From positions 30,256,746-30,320,745 of the forward strand of contig JAFMSR010000010.1 in NCBI GenBank assembly GCA_022818135.1: a stretch of 64,000 bases of DNA. The letters run 5' to 3'. The translations under genes were made by a program, and so were the position numbers. The first letter of the stretch is position 1, and each line of letters begins with the position of its first letter. The notes beneath the pieces are model-generated. The model was not told the DNA's origin. It saw only the letters and a program-made list of their open reading frames with translations, and did no database searches. This document shows positions 1 to 11,900 of this stretch, piece by piece. The stretch comes from Saxidomus purpurata. Lineage: Eukaryota > Mollusca > Bivalvia > Venerida > Veneridae.

Positions 1-1016
1 TGCTCTCCTGAAAGAGTTATCTGACCACATATACATTTTTTCTCAAATTGTGATTATGTCTGTACAATGACATCTACACTGTTGTGATTTAATAAAGTAT
101 TTTTTATTTGACATCCCTTTGAAAACTGAGTGATACCATATTAAATTATAAAGATGGACATTTCAGTTTTGGAAATGTAACATGGTAATGATTAAGTTTT
201 AAGAGCTTTTAAATCAAGTTACACTTTTCCTTCATCATTTATATAAGATTTGTTACCCAAAAATTCATACTTTAAAAAGACTTAATTGGGCATTGAGAAC
301 AAGACAGATGTAACAAGGGCAAGTAACTCATTACCAGTAATCAAGTCATGGAACAAATTCTGGTAGGGTAAGAAATTTACTTTAGTATTCCAGCAATTTG
401 TGGGATACAACTTTCATTTAGATTTAAAATATTTCCTGAATATTCAGACTACTGCAGCACATAATGTACATATGATAGTTCACATCATTCATGCTTAACC
501 TATTACATTGTACACTGTAACTTGAGTGAAGTAAACACATAAAACTTTTAGAGATTAAAGTATTGATCAGTAAACCAATGCTTTACAAATACATTTTAAC
601 CTTGTCCTATTTATAACTGCCTTTTCGCCAATAGGCACATCATCCATTTACAAAATTTATTGTTTAAAAGAGGACTAAAACTTCACAAGCAGAATGGTTG
701 CAAACACTGCTTTACACTTTAAATATTGAACATATTGTGAATTTTGTATTGCATATGATAATCTGTTTTAGTAAATAAACAGTTTAGTAAATAGAGTTTA
801 ATGGCAGACTAGGAGGGATATTTCTTTTCATATGTTGTTGCAAGGATTTCACTGGAAAGCATTTGAAATTCAGCTGTCATCAGCTGTTTGGACTTTACTT
901 TTTATGCTAACAGGTGCATGTAAAATCAGCAGAAACCTAGGGCATAGGCCCATTTTTTTTTCAAAAATCTTTTGAAAGAGTTATTTCATCCACAGAAATA
1001 GTTTTAAAAGACCAAC
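1..1016. other. gene-free AT-rich stretch
   Basis: No coding signal or recognised repeat seen. It is probably intron of the minus-strand oxidase gene, whose C-terminal exons are expected to the left, and holds the promoter of the B-box gene. No clear TATA box stands out. Confidence 0.4.
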
Positions 1017-1727
1017 ATGGCTTGCGTAGGGGATGGCGAAGAAATGTGTTCACAGCATGGAACAGCAGTGGAATATTTCTGCGAGACACATGACCAGCTC
1101 GGTTGCCAAGCATGTATCCAATACAATCACAAGGACTGTATGAATGTTAAAGCAATAGATGAACTCACAAAGGATATAGAAAACAGCCAAGAATACAAAC
1201 ATATTCAAGATGATATAAATGAAGTAAGGTATATTTCAAGAGAAATTAGTGACAATATAAATGAACGTGAAGATCATGTGAGGAATGGACTGTCTGAAGA
1301 GAAGGAGACACTTGCACGTTTACGAGAGGATATCAATAACATATTTGACAATGTACAGGCAAATATTGAGGAAAAGGAATCAAACGCTATCACCAAGGAC
1401 ACGGATAATATTGAAAAATTCACCTCCGAAGCTGATCAAGCTATTATTGAACTAGAATCTATTGAAAACAAGCTAGAAAATTTGAAAAGATCAAAACAGT
1501 TCAGGCAGTTTTTTATCACACTGAAAAAAGCAAAACCAGAGATATGTGCCATAGAAAACAAACTGGATCAACTAGTTACACACTCTAAATCTCGAAGTAT
1601 ATCAGGGGAGCGGGCACATCTACCCGAAGTCAAAGGTGAAACTGAAGTTAACCTGATTAAACTAGAAGAAGCATTAGTACAGTTTAAATTATTGATGTCA
1701 AAATCAAGCCTTACTCAACAACAGTGA
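1017..1727 (+). CDS. B-box / coiled-coil TRIM-like protein, intronless
   Basis: The 236-residue ORF starts at an ATG in a good context (ccaacATGg). It carries one B-box type zinc finger near the N-terminus: C11, H14, C22, H25, C30, C33, H38 and C41 have B-box 2 spacing. Residues about 45-225 are rich in E, K, N, D and I with heptad-like spacing, as in the coiled coil that follows the B-box in TRIM proteins. No RING precedes the B-box and no NHL, SPRY or propeller domain follows, so it is shorter than most family members. In TRIM-family proteins the B-box/coiled-coil drives oligomerisation and partner binding; without RING a ligase role cannot be claimed. Bivalves have many such short, often intronless genes. 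It is antisense to the oxidase gene and probably inside one of its introns, because that gene continues leftwards. A possible spliced 3' extension cannot be excluded. Confidence 0.85.
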   Translation: MACVGDGEEMCSQHGTAVEYFCETHDQLGCQACIQYNHKDCMNVKAIDELTKDIENSQEYKHIQDDINEVRYISREISDNINEREDHVRNGLSEEKETLARLREDINNIFDNVQANIEEKESNAITKDTDNIEKFTSEADQAIIELESIENKLENLKRSKQFRQFFITLKKAKPEICAIENKLDQLVTHSKSRSISGERAHLPEVKGETEVNLIKLEEALVQFKLLMSKSSLTQQQ

Positions 1728-1847
1728 TCAAACATTTCCACAAGAAAGACAATTATTTGAAACTGTCACTGTGAATGTATAAAATTGACAAATACTAAGT
1801 ATTCATGATTTATTCAAATCACTGATTAACTTGACATACAAATCATT

Positions 1848-1853
1848 AATAAA
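1848..1853 (+). other. candidate poly(A) signal of the B-box gene
   Basis: An AATAAA lies about 120 bases after the stop codon of the B-box gene, at a typical distance for a short 3' UTR. The hexamer is common by chance in this AT-rich DNA. Confidence 0.4.
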
Positions 1854-2195
1854 CTTCAATAATCTATGATAAATTACCTTCACTTTAGTTAACCTTTACC
1901 TTTTTTAAATTTCTACAATGGACTTGGCCAACTTTGACAGTACCAGGGTTCCCACTGGGTGCTTACTGAAAATTTACTGACTGATCTGCACTGATCACAA
2001 AGGCACAATCGTGTGCCGCCAGCAGTGTATGCATTTATCTTACATTTTTAAAAAATACTGTTTATTGTGCATAGGTGAAGGCTTCTTGAAAAATAATGAA
2101 TTGTCAATCACTTTTAATTCAGGTCCATAACTATGAGCCAACCCTAAGTTTGTTAAAGGATATCTCTGTAATTTAGCTTTTAACAAAATTTCATA

Positions 2196-2900
2196 CAGTT
2201 AAACTTCGTTCGCTCGAACTTCATTTGCTCGAACACTACAGATCACTCGAACCCGACCCATGGTCCGGGCAAAAGCTCTATATAAATCATTCTGTTCGAC
2301 CACCGAAACCTCGAACAGCGATCTCTCAATCTCTCAAACCTGTACCATGGTCCCTTCAGATCTATTTCATTGTAAAGTACATCCTTTGGCTTAAACAATA
2401 AAAGGTTCTAATCTCAATTATCAAGCAAACAATACATTGATGATCAGCTGTCAGACACAAGCGCTTCGAAACAACGTGTGTTATTCACACCTCGTTTAAT
2501 TTGCAATTAAAGGTTATGATGTACAAACAGACTGAAAGTCGCTCACGATGTTTACAGCAATAAGTAGCAGATTGGCTTTAATTTAACGTTTGTTTTCTCA
2601 GAAAATTGAATAAATTATTTAATGAATGACAAACATTTCATACTTTTACATTACAACACTTAGAATAAATTGTGAGTTTTAATTTGTCTTTAATCAAGGG
2701 TAAGCTACACGTTTATAATATACATGCACATTTACATGTGTGTACCATTGTACGCGCAGTAACTCCCGATGTGGACTTGATAAAGGATGTATGGCGACCC
2801 CCATTACTGACGATGCTGTCAAACCTCGATCGCTTGAACTACCAATCCCTCAAACCGAAATCGCCGTACCCTTCAAGTTGGAGCGAACGAAGTTTAACTG
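2196..2900. mobile_element. non-autonomous pogo/Tigger-type DNA transposon, 705 bp
   Basis: The two ends are inverted repeats: CAGTTAAACTTCGTTCG on the left and its complement CGAACGAAGTTTAACTG on the right, flanked by TA on both sides (2194-2195 and 2901-2902). CAG-starting termini and a TA target duplication are typical of the pogo/Tigger branch of Tc1/mariner. Near the ends and inside are repeated 'ctcgaac' blocks. No transposase ORF is left. It lies just left of an oxidase exon. Confidence 0.8.
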
Positions 2901-2961
2901 TATTTCTACATTTATAAGGTTTGATCATTAAGTTAAATGAAGATCTCAATTTCCCACCTAC

Positions 2962-5900
2962 CTGTTAAGTTCTTGTGCGGCCACGGCACAAGCTGACGCA
3001 ATGCCAAAGTTTCTTGAGATTTTAGAACCATATGCCCCACCAAGTCTCTTAACCTCCACATCGATGCTGAAAATAAATTGTTACAGAGTTACCACTGTTC
3101 TCTGACTAAAGGCTCTGAAAGGTGGCCTGAAGAGGTAGGGAACAATGAACACATTCTTAAGGTAATATTATTTGGTTTGTGTCTGACCTAGACCACAGTG
3201 AGCATGTTTCAGGAAAACTGTATTACTAAATGCATTGAGAGAGCAAACACTGTCAAATTCATGAAATTTCAACATTTCAATACCAGAACCAGAACCATTA
3301 AGGAGAGAGGGGGGGTAATGACATTCCTTCTTTATATAAACACTGTATTAAGACATTTATTATACCTGATCAAAGTTCTTAAATTTTAAAAAGTAGTCAA
3401 ATCTGGTCCTCATTTTTCCTTCAGTTGAACTTACCTAGCACAAGACACACCTAAGACTTGTGCAATAGATTTCTGTGCATAATCAATCCACTGTGATGAA
3501 GCATGTACTTTCATCCCATCTTCTGTCGGAATACAGATGCTAACTTGTGTCTCCATAGAGAAATGGTACTGTGTTCCACACTTTACGCTTCCCGAGATCA
3601 CGTGCGCTGACTTGGCTATAGCTCCTGTAATTCAAATATTTTGTATGATTGTGACCTATATTCTCAAAACTGTGCAAGGAAGTTACTGTCTGTTGAGCCA
3701 GGTCTTTTAACAGCATTTTGGTTTTTATCTTTCATTATGTGGTATGTATCAAGTTAACACCTTCAAACAAATTCTGGTTTATGCAGAATTTTAATGTACA
3801 TGTATTTTGAAGAGGTTTTACATGAGCTTGATGTCTCAGTTTATCCAAAACGTCTGCATAATCATCCTAGATTGAAGGAAAGTGTGAGAACAATACCTTC
3901 AGCATCTCCAACCACAATGTCTTTAGCTACATCTGGGAAGATCATCTTTGCTTTAACAGCCTCTTCAATAGTTAGAACAGGTGGTTTCACATCTTTGTAA
4001 GTCACTTTAACAGCATGTGCCCCTGAGAATGCCGTCTCTTCATTATCTAAAAGATAAAAAAAAAAATTCCTGTCTCAAATTTCTTTGAATTTCAGATACT
4101 TCAATGAAAACAGGTCACCTACCCCTTTTGCTTTACTGTTACACTATTTTGGTAGTTTGTTGAACACCACAACTGTAATATTACAGCACTGACTGAGTTG
4201 AAAATTGCCTACATACTGCATTTAGCAGCATATAGATCCCATATTCCTTTTTATTCTAGAGATCTTTTATACATCACACAGACAAATAGTATCACATTTT
4301 CTTTTAACTTGAAGAATACATGTACTAACAAACCTGCGACGACAATAGCTACAGCTTGACCGGCATACATGACCTGTCCACTACACAGCACTTCCTCGGG
4401 GGCGTATGGTGCTGGCATAGCATTGTTCTGACCGGGGATATCACTGGCTAGTAACACTTTCACCACTCCTCTCATTGCCTGAAATGGTTATTCTATATCT
4501 ACTGTAATCACAGTCACACAATCAATGGGAAAGGTGATGGTTTCATGAACTCAAGATGTCCCTTTTTCAAAAGAAAATCTTTTAATAATAACATAACTTT
4601 TTATGATCTCACAGTGTCTCACAGAATATAATCTTTAAAATCTTTACTAACCTTCCATATATTTGATTTTTAGGAAGAATTTGTCCATCTTTCAAAGTGG
4701 ACAGTATAATTAATTGAACGAAAGGTACCCTCTGAAAATTCCAAAGTCAGAATCACTAGCTGCTAGTGAGGTAAAGTTACCCTTCCTTCCCCCAATGAAA
4801 TCTTGCCGATTGCCATAATAGTTATGGTTGGCTAACAGGAGTAAAGTTTTAATGAAAAAAATTTAAACCAAAATACTAACATCACTTTCATTATTGTGAG
4901 ATTTTGAGTGCAAGAGAAGTAGCAGCCTCCCAGCCCACAGGCTGCAGATTCAAATCTCAGTGGGGCTACAACTACACCTCCCAGAAAGGCACCAGACTTG
5001 AAGGGCTATACAATCAGCTTCATAAATATGGTATAAATTCAATGTTATGACAACTGTTGAAATACTAATTTCCTTTGTTGTAGTTATTGTAGGAGTTCAA
5101 CGCCTGTTTCGACCATAATTTTGGTCATTTTAACAGATGGGCAGTTTATCTAACATTTGTTCCTGGGAAGAACTAGTACATGAACTAGACTCATATCCTC
5201 CGTAAGAAACTGCGACCTTTCTCACATAAAGAGACATGGTTGGTAGCAGGGCTCAAACCCTTGACCCTCAATCAATGAGAGGTTACAGTCATTTTAAGTC
5301 AGCGACTCTAACCACTCGATCACGGAGATGGATACTAATTTTAAAGTTCTCCTTAAAATACATGCAATGGTACATGTTGTTACTGCAGCTGAAGTTTGAG
5401 ACAAGCGTTGGATTCCTTATCATTCTACACAAGATTTAAAATTAATGTTATAAAATGTTACCATGGCAGCTGATATGTCAATGCTAGCAATTTTAGCATT
5501 TCCAACACTTGTTACAGCAAAGGCTGCATGGAGCTCTCCAGGAGCCGGAGGAAGGTCATTAATGTACATTGCTTCACCTGTTACCTAGCAACAACATAAC
5601 ATAGAAGAGGTAAGTTCAAAATTCTTAACATACAACTTTCAGAAAACATAGCACTTCTAGTCTTTGTTTTTGACATCATTACAAAATTATAGATCTGAAG
5701 TGAGTCCTGAAAATAAGTCAGTGTGACAGAAGTGTGCGTGTATCAATATGGACAGTAAAGATAGCTAAAAGCATGTCTGTGATCAGTGATTACGAGTTAT
5801 AAAGACTGATAACTATCATTTGAGAAGGGGACATAACTATTATGAGCAAGTGCTACTTCACAATCATGTTAGTCTTACTATATTTAATCAATTTCATGTT

Positions 5901-8900
5901 TCTACCTGTGCCTGCCCTTCCAGTTTATGAATAGGTTCTGTTAGGGGCCATTCTTCCTTTTTCGTACCGTATGACTGCTTCCCGGAGGAGAGGGGCCGTT
6001 CCAGGGGATATGAGCCACTGACTACTCTCTTTGCTGCTTTATCACCATATATATGGAGTACAAACTGAAATATAAAGAACCATTTGCTTTTATGTAGCTA
6101 GCCCTGTTTTACTTTTTCGGCATAAGCTGTGTAAGCACTCTTTGCACCAATCCAATGTTACAAATGGAAGTGCAGTGACCCTCTTGGTCATGTCACTGAT
6201 AAATGATGTAGCTATCGACCTAAAGATCGACTGCATATTCAACTGCCTCCATCGATAGCTTTCCCAGGAACAATGTCTATACATGTATATACTTGCTCTG
6301 GTTTCATACTAGACCTGGACATCATGACAAACATTCTGACTAGTTTTCATAATAACTGGTTATTAAATGTGGTCTCTAGTGTATTGGCAAGTTTTTTTTG
6401 ACACAGTTGAATATGTTGGCTTTTGACTTACATTTTGGACTAATCAATTGTTACGAATGATATAATTGAATTTGTACACGACCCTCTTGATCACATGATT
6501 GCTTCATCGATAAATTCACCGGTTTCATGTTTGGTGCCACCTAGCGGACAGCCTATACATGTAAATCTAAGCATGCAGCGTATGGGGTCATATGTGAAAC
6601 ATTAAAATATTTACAGTATTCTTTGTTAATATTTTGTTAGTAGATATATATATATATAATGTCTTTGAGGATGACTTCAAACATTGCCAATTGCACAACT
6701 TCTTTCGTGTTCCCCCCAACACAACACATACGGTCTAATACATGGGATCGCTCTGGTGAATGAATATTTGGTGATGATCTGAACAGCTTACCTGTTTAAG
6801 CAAGTTTTGACCACTAAATAACAGTGCAGTTTGGTGAATTTGATAGATAACCTCTAAAATATGTCTTTCGTAGCTTTACCGCATCCTGTGTGTGATAGCT
6901 GCTGATGAGTTCATTTCAAATCTAATTTGTGATGATATATTTATCTTAAGACATTTCATAGTTACACAGTTTGTCTTATTTTGTACTTTCAGTGTCTTAC
7001 TTTGTTTATCTTATGGCAGTTTTTAGGCTTCTAGTCAAGATCAGCAGATATAACATAGTATTCATCAGTTGAAAATAAATTTTGCTTGCACGTTTTCTTT
7101 TATAGTTTAAGTAAATAAGTTTAAGTTTTAATTTATCCATAATATATTTTTATTTTGCAGCTACATTACTTAATGTTTTGCACATTGTTTACATTTGTTG
7201 ATAGTTGATTGTAAAAGCTCCTGCAGAGCTTATGTTTATTTGTTTGTAACTCTTGCCGACTCAAAATAAAATTTATTGTATTGTATTGCTATATCTGTCT
7301 CGCGGCAATATTTTGTATTAGTGCTTAAATGTTGGATATTGCAAGCTGATTGACACCAGAATTCAAGTAATTTAACAATTAAATGGTACAACTGTTCAAT
7401 CTAGGGGGTCTGAAGGTCATAGTTTGTTCACTCTTATAATGACAAGAGGGCAAAGATGGCCCTATATTACTCACCTGGCTACCATTGGCTTTAATACAAG
7501 TTCATCAATAGCAGAAAGGGTTGATTATGACCTTGGGAATCTGATCTGAACAAGGTTCATAGAGGTTCAACACATAATGATATATTTCAAATTTCTAACC
7601 TCTGGGCCTAGTGGTACATATTAAAAAGAAGTTATGCCTACATATAGAGATCTATATTAAATCAAGTGACCCCCCCGCCCCCCCCCCCCCCCCCGAGCAG
7701 GGTCAATTTTCACCCTAGGGTCATGATTTGAACAATATCTTTAGAGGTCTTCTATGCAATGCTACATGCCAAATATTTAAGCTCAAGGCCTGGTGGTTTC
7801 AGAGTTTCTTACATTAGTATATGTAAGATGAAGTGACATGCCGGCTGGATCAATTTTGACCTGGGGGTGATAATTCAACCATTCTTAGTAGAGGTCTGCT
7901 AAGGCAATGCTACATGCTAAATATTTAAGATCTGGGCCGTGTGGTTTCAGAGAAGATTTTTTCCTATATAAGCCTATTTAAAGTCAAGTAACCCCCTGGG
8001 CTGGGTCAATTTTGATTAGAGGGTCATAATTTGAACAATCTTGGTAGAGGTTTATTAGACAATGCTACATGATGCTAAATATTTAAGCTGTAGGACTTTT
8101 TAAGAAGATTTTAAAAATAAATTTTCATTTCCATTTCCACGGCCACCAGCGTTCTGCATAGAATTGAATTGGAACAACTTTGATAGATCTTCATGCAAGG
8201 AACATTGTTGCCATGTTTCATCAACATTGGCCCCCTTGTTTCAAAGGAGATGTCATTTGAAGGAAATTATGAACGGACATACGATGGAGGTGAGCCATCC
8301 TGATACCTCACCTTGGCACTTTGTGCCAGGTGTCTAAAATAAGTGGTGTTTGTTTTGATTTGAATGTCAAAGTACTGTTTTTTTAAAATTCACCTTCCAA
8401 CAGTGCTTTTAAGTACTACATGTATTAAATATATTTCATATTACACCTTTAAAACCAGATATCAGACTTCTGTGCATATTCTTGGCTAATGTATGATTAA
8501 TTTAATACAAGAATGGAACAAACATTTTTAACACTTGCCTTAATGAAAGCAAGCAGGAAGTTTATTAGTCATGCACTTATGATTTGTTTCTAAAAATAAA
8601 AGAGCAACCTGTCTGGACAAACAACAATTGTGGAAAACCATATCATTTTCACTCAGGATATTTCATCTGATCCCGGATTGAAACTGATTTCTTGCATGAA
8701 AGCACCAAGTTTATACTGAAAAAGAGGACTAACAAATTGATGTCAGTCTGACTTGATACTGCTATATGCAACAAGCACAAATATGACAAACATGATGGCA
8801 TAAATCTATAAAGTGTTTAAAAGCTTGAGTACAAGGGATATAATTTTGACTTCAAAAGTGCAAAATTGCTGACAGTTGATATCATTGCCAATGATTTGAT

Positions 8901-11900
8901 TTGTGACAGGAATAGCTTTTATTCTTTAAGTTCAAGATGTTTATATACATCAATTCCATGGATCTAAATCTTTCCAATATTACAAAGAATGTGCTTGTAT
9001 ATTATAACTAACTTATGTGTTAGTGCAACAGTGCTTGGTGGTATGGGTAACAAGAAGCCCACAGTGATCCATAACTGGTATGTACATGTATAAACATGGC
9101 TAATGCTGTTGTTTTTTTTTATAAATCTTTTTTGTCTACTGTTCATTTAAACAAGCTCAGATTTTCAAAGTTAACTTGACCGCAGTTGACATTGTTTCTG
9201 TAGAGTGAACAGTACTTCTTGAAGTGTTTCATTCTATATCAGGCTATAACTGAAAACTATGTAATTAGTACTTTGTGTAAAGTTAATATTACGGATGGCA
9301 ACAAATATCCAGATATCCAAATATTCATTCAGACCTCTGAGTATACGGTAAATGTAGCATTTAAATAACACCACCAAAACGAACTTTAATTAAAACCCAA
9401 AATATTAATGTTTGTTTTCATGGTAATATTACCTCCCATAGTAGGGTTTAACCTTTTTTCATGACACGAATGATTAAATTATACAGGAGGCAGTCACGAG
9501 TTTTGCCACCTAGTAAAGTTTCTGTAGAATTTTGGGTACTGTTGAAAGTTGAGGGTCCTGTTTGTGTAGACTGTGATTAATATTGCTATAATTTTCTCTT
9601 TTGATTGGTTTGAGGGAGTGTTGAAATAAAATAGCAATATGACAGTGGCTTTGTGTGCCTCTGTATGAAAATGGAAGTAAGGGTTGCACTCAGTCTGCAG
9701 TGAGCACAATGCATTTTGCAGGGGAGGGGCATACAACCAAGTGTAAATAGCAAAAAAAAAGGCACGGTTGATCAACACCATTTAGGCGCTTTTTCGGAGT
9801 CTGGTGTCTGAAACTGACCAGCTCCTGGTTGATACATTAGTTGTGAAATTTCAATGAAGTTTTGAAAAGTAACAATTTGTCTTCGGACCAACACAAAAAT
9901 TGGTGCTATCTTTCAATGCAACATATTCCATGAATTGTGCATGCAAATGAGTTTGGCAGCAAACTTTAAGATGTTTTTCATGAGTTAGTTGACATGTGCA
10001 TGATTCTGTGTTTTGTTTCTTGGAGGTTTGCATTTAAAGGTGTTGTGTGAAGGATTTGTGAGAATGGCCGTAAGCTTGGTTGCTGAGAACCCAGAAAACA
10101 AGTGACTGCCTCCATAGCCGCTTATTTTAGGTTTTACTATATATCTATAATTATTTTGCCAAAAATACAGCCTATATTCAACCATGGACAAGATATAATG
10201 GAAGTCCATATTGTATATTCTTGGAATACAAAAAGCGGACAAAAATTGTAAAAAAACATTCGATATTTTTCGATGGCTCTAAATGCAAATTAACGTCACG
10301 TTTTGAATTGGTTAGACGTTAAACTAAATGTTTTGTACGATTACGTCAATAAAATGGTGTCGCGATACTCCTGTATATTTCTGCGGCTAAAAAAGGGTAT
10401 TTGTTCTTAATATCATGCTTAAAAGAATATCTATTTTTAGACAACCTTTAGTATTTATCATTCAGATCGCGTAAACAAGTTAATCAATTAGTCAACCTTT
10501 AGTGGAAAAGAAATTATCTCCCTTGTCAGATAAAGTCCAAGGTATCCCAATTTGCAAGAAGGTTCAACGTTTTTTATTCAATCAAAACGTCGTTATAGAA
10601 AATCCTCTGACTTTCAGCATGTCCGTTCGTTGTCATATATGTGAAATACCAATTTTTATGTAAGAATTATCTCACACATGTGTTGGATTAAAATATGTTT
10701 TCTGCAAGGACTGTAAAAAATTAGACACTGGGGTGTTACGATAGAAGCATGTAACTAAAACCATCATATAAAGATATTATCATGATTAGCAATATTTGGC
10801 CTTACATTTCATTATATTGATCAAAGAAAATACAGGGAATAAAAAGCTATGAGTAAGTTTTTTCCAAATGAAAGGACCTAACTGCATTTAGAGAGTATTT
10901 TTGAATTGGATTTGATTACAACTGACTAAAGTTCCTGTGTTTACAATAGGTATATAATCAATTTAAGGTTAATAATAGTAATATATAATTTGATCCACTT
11001 GAGCCGGATTGGCTCCGCTCAAGGTCAGATCAAACTCTCGAACTTTGACCACATGTATGATCCCGGACGCACTTCAAGCAATACAACCTCCAGTTGGACA
11101 AAGGTCCGGGGAAAAATTGTGCAAAGCGCATGCCATGGATCACCTGCTAATTTAGTTAATAACCTTAATTAGTTGTTTGCTTTTGTATGGAAGGAACAGA
11201 TCTTGATTTTTTTTTTCGACCGGCCAATGGGCACTTTTGAAAAAAATTCAGATATGCAGGTGTTAACAGGATATTAATGGTAATAGTTATACAAGTATTT
11301 ATTGAATATATTAAATTTATAATTCATTCTATTTTCAGAAATTTTCACTCACAAATTCAGAGGTATTATATCATGTATTGAAAGATGTGGAACAGTTCTG
11401 GAAATTTAAACAGAAGATATTGACCTTTTCTGTATTTAATCTTGATGAATTATACTGTAACACACTTCAAAACACCTGTTTTGGTCTTAGATAAGACAAA
11501 AAAAGATCAAATCACAAATTTCCATATATTGTGACACTCCTGAAGCATACACTGCATAAACAAGTGGTAGTTTTGTAAACACTTTAACAAAGACCACAGA
11601 AATACGAGCTGAGTGACAAAAAGCTACAAACTATATTTAGACATAAAGTCCCAGCTGTCTACAAAGAGTGTGTGACAAAAAGTTACAAACTATATTTAGA
11701 CACAGAAGTCCCAGCTGTCAACAAAGAGTGAGTGACAAAAAGTTACAAACTATATTTAGACACAGAAGTCCTGGCTATCCACAAAGAGTGAGCGACAAAA
11801 AGTTACAAACTATATTTAGACAAAGAAGTCCCAGCTGTCTACAAAGAGTGAGTGACAAAAAGTTACAAACTATATTCAGACACAGAAGTCCCAGCTGTTC

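Noticed and set aside
9494..10242. Three overlapping minus-strand ORFs
   Set aside because: No shared frame, no splice sites joining them and no recognisable domain.
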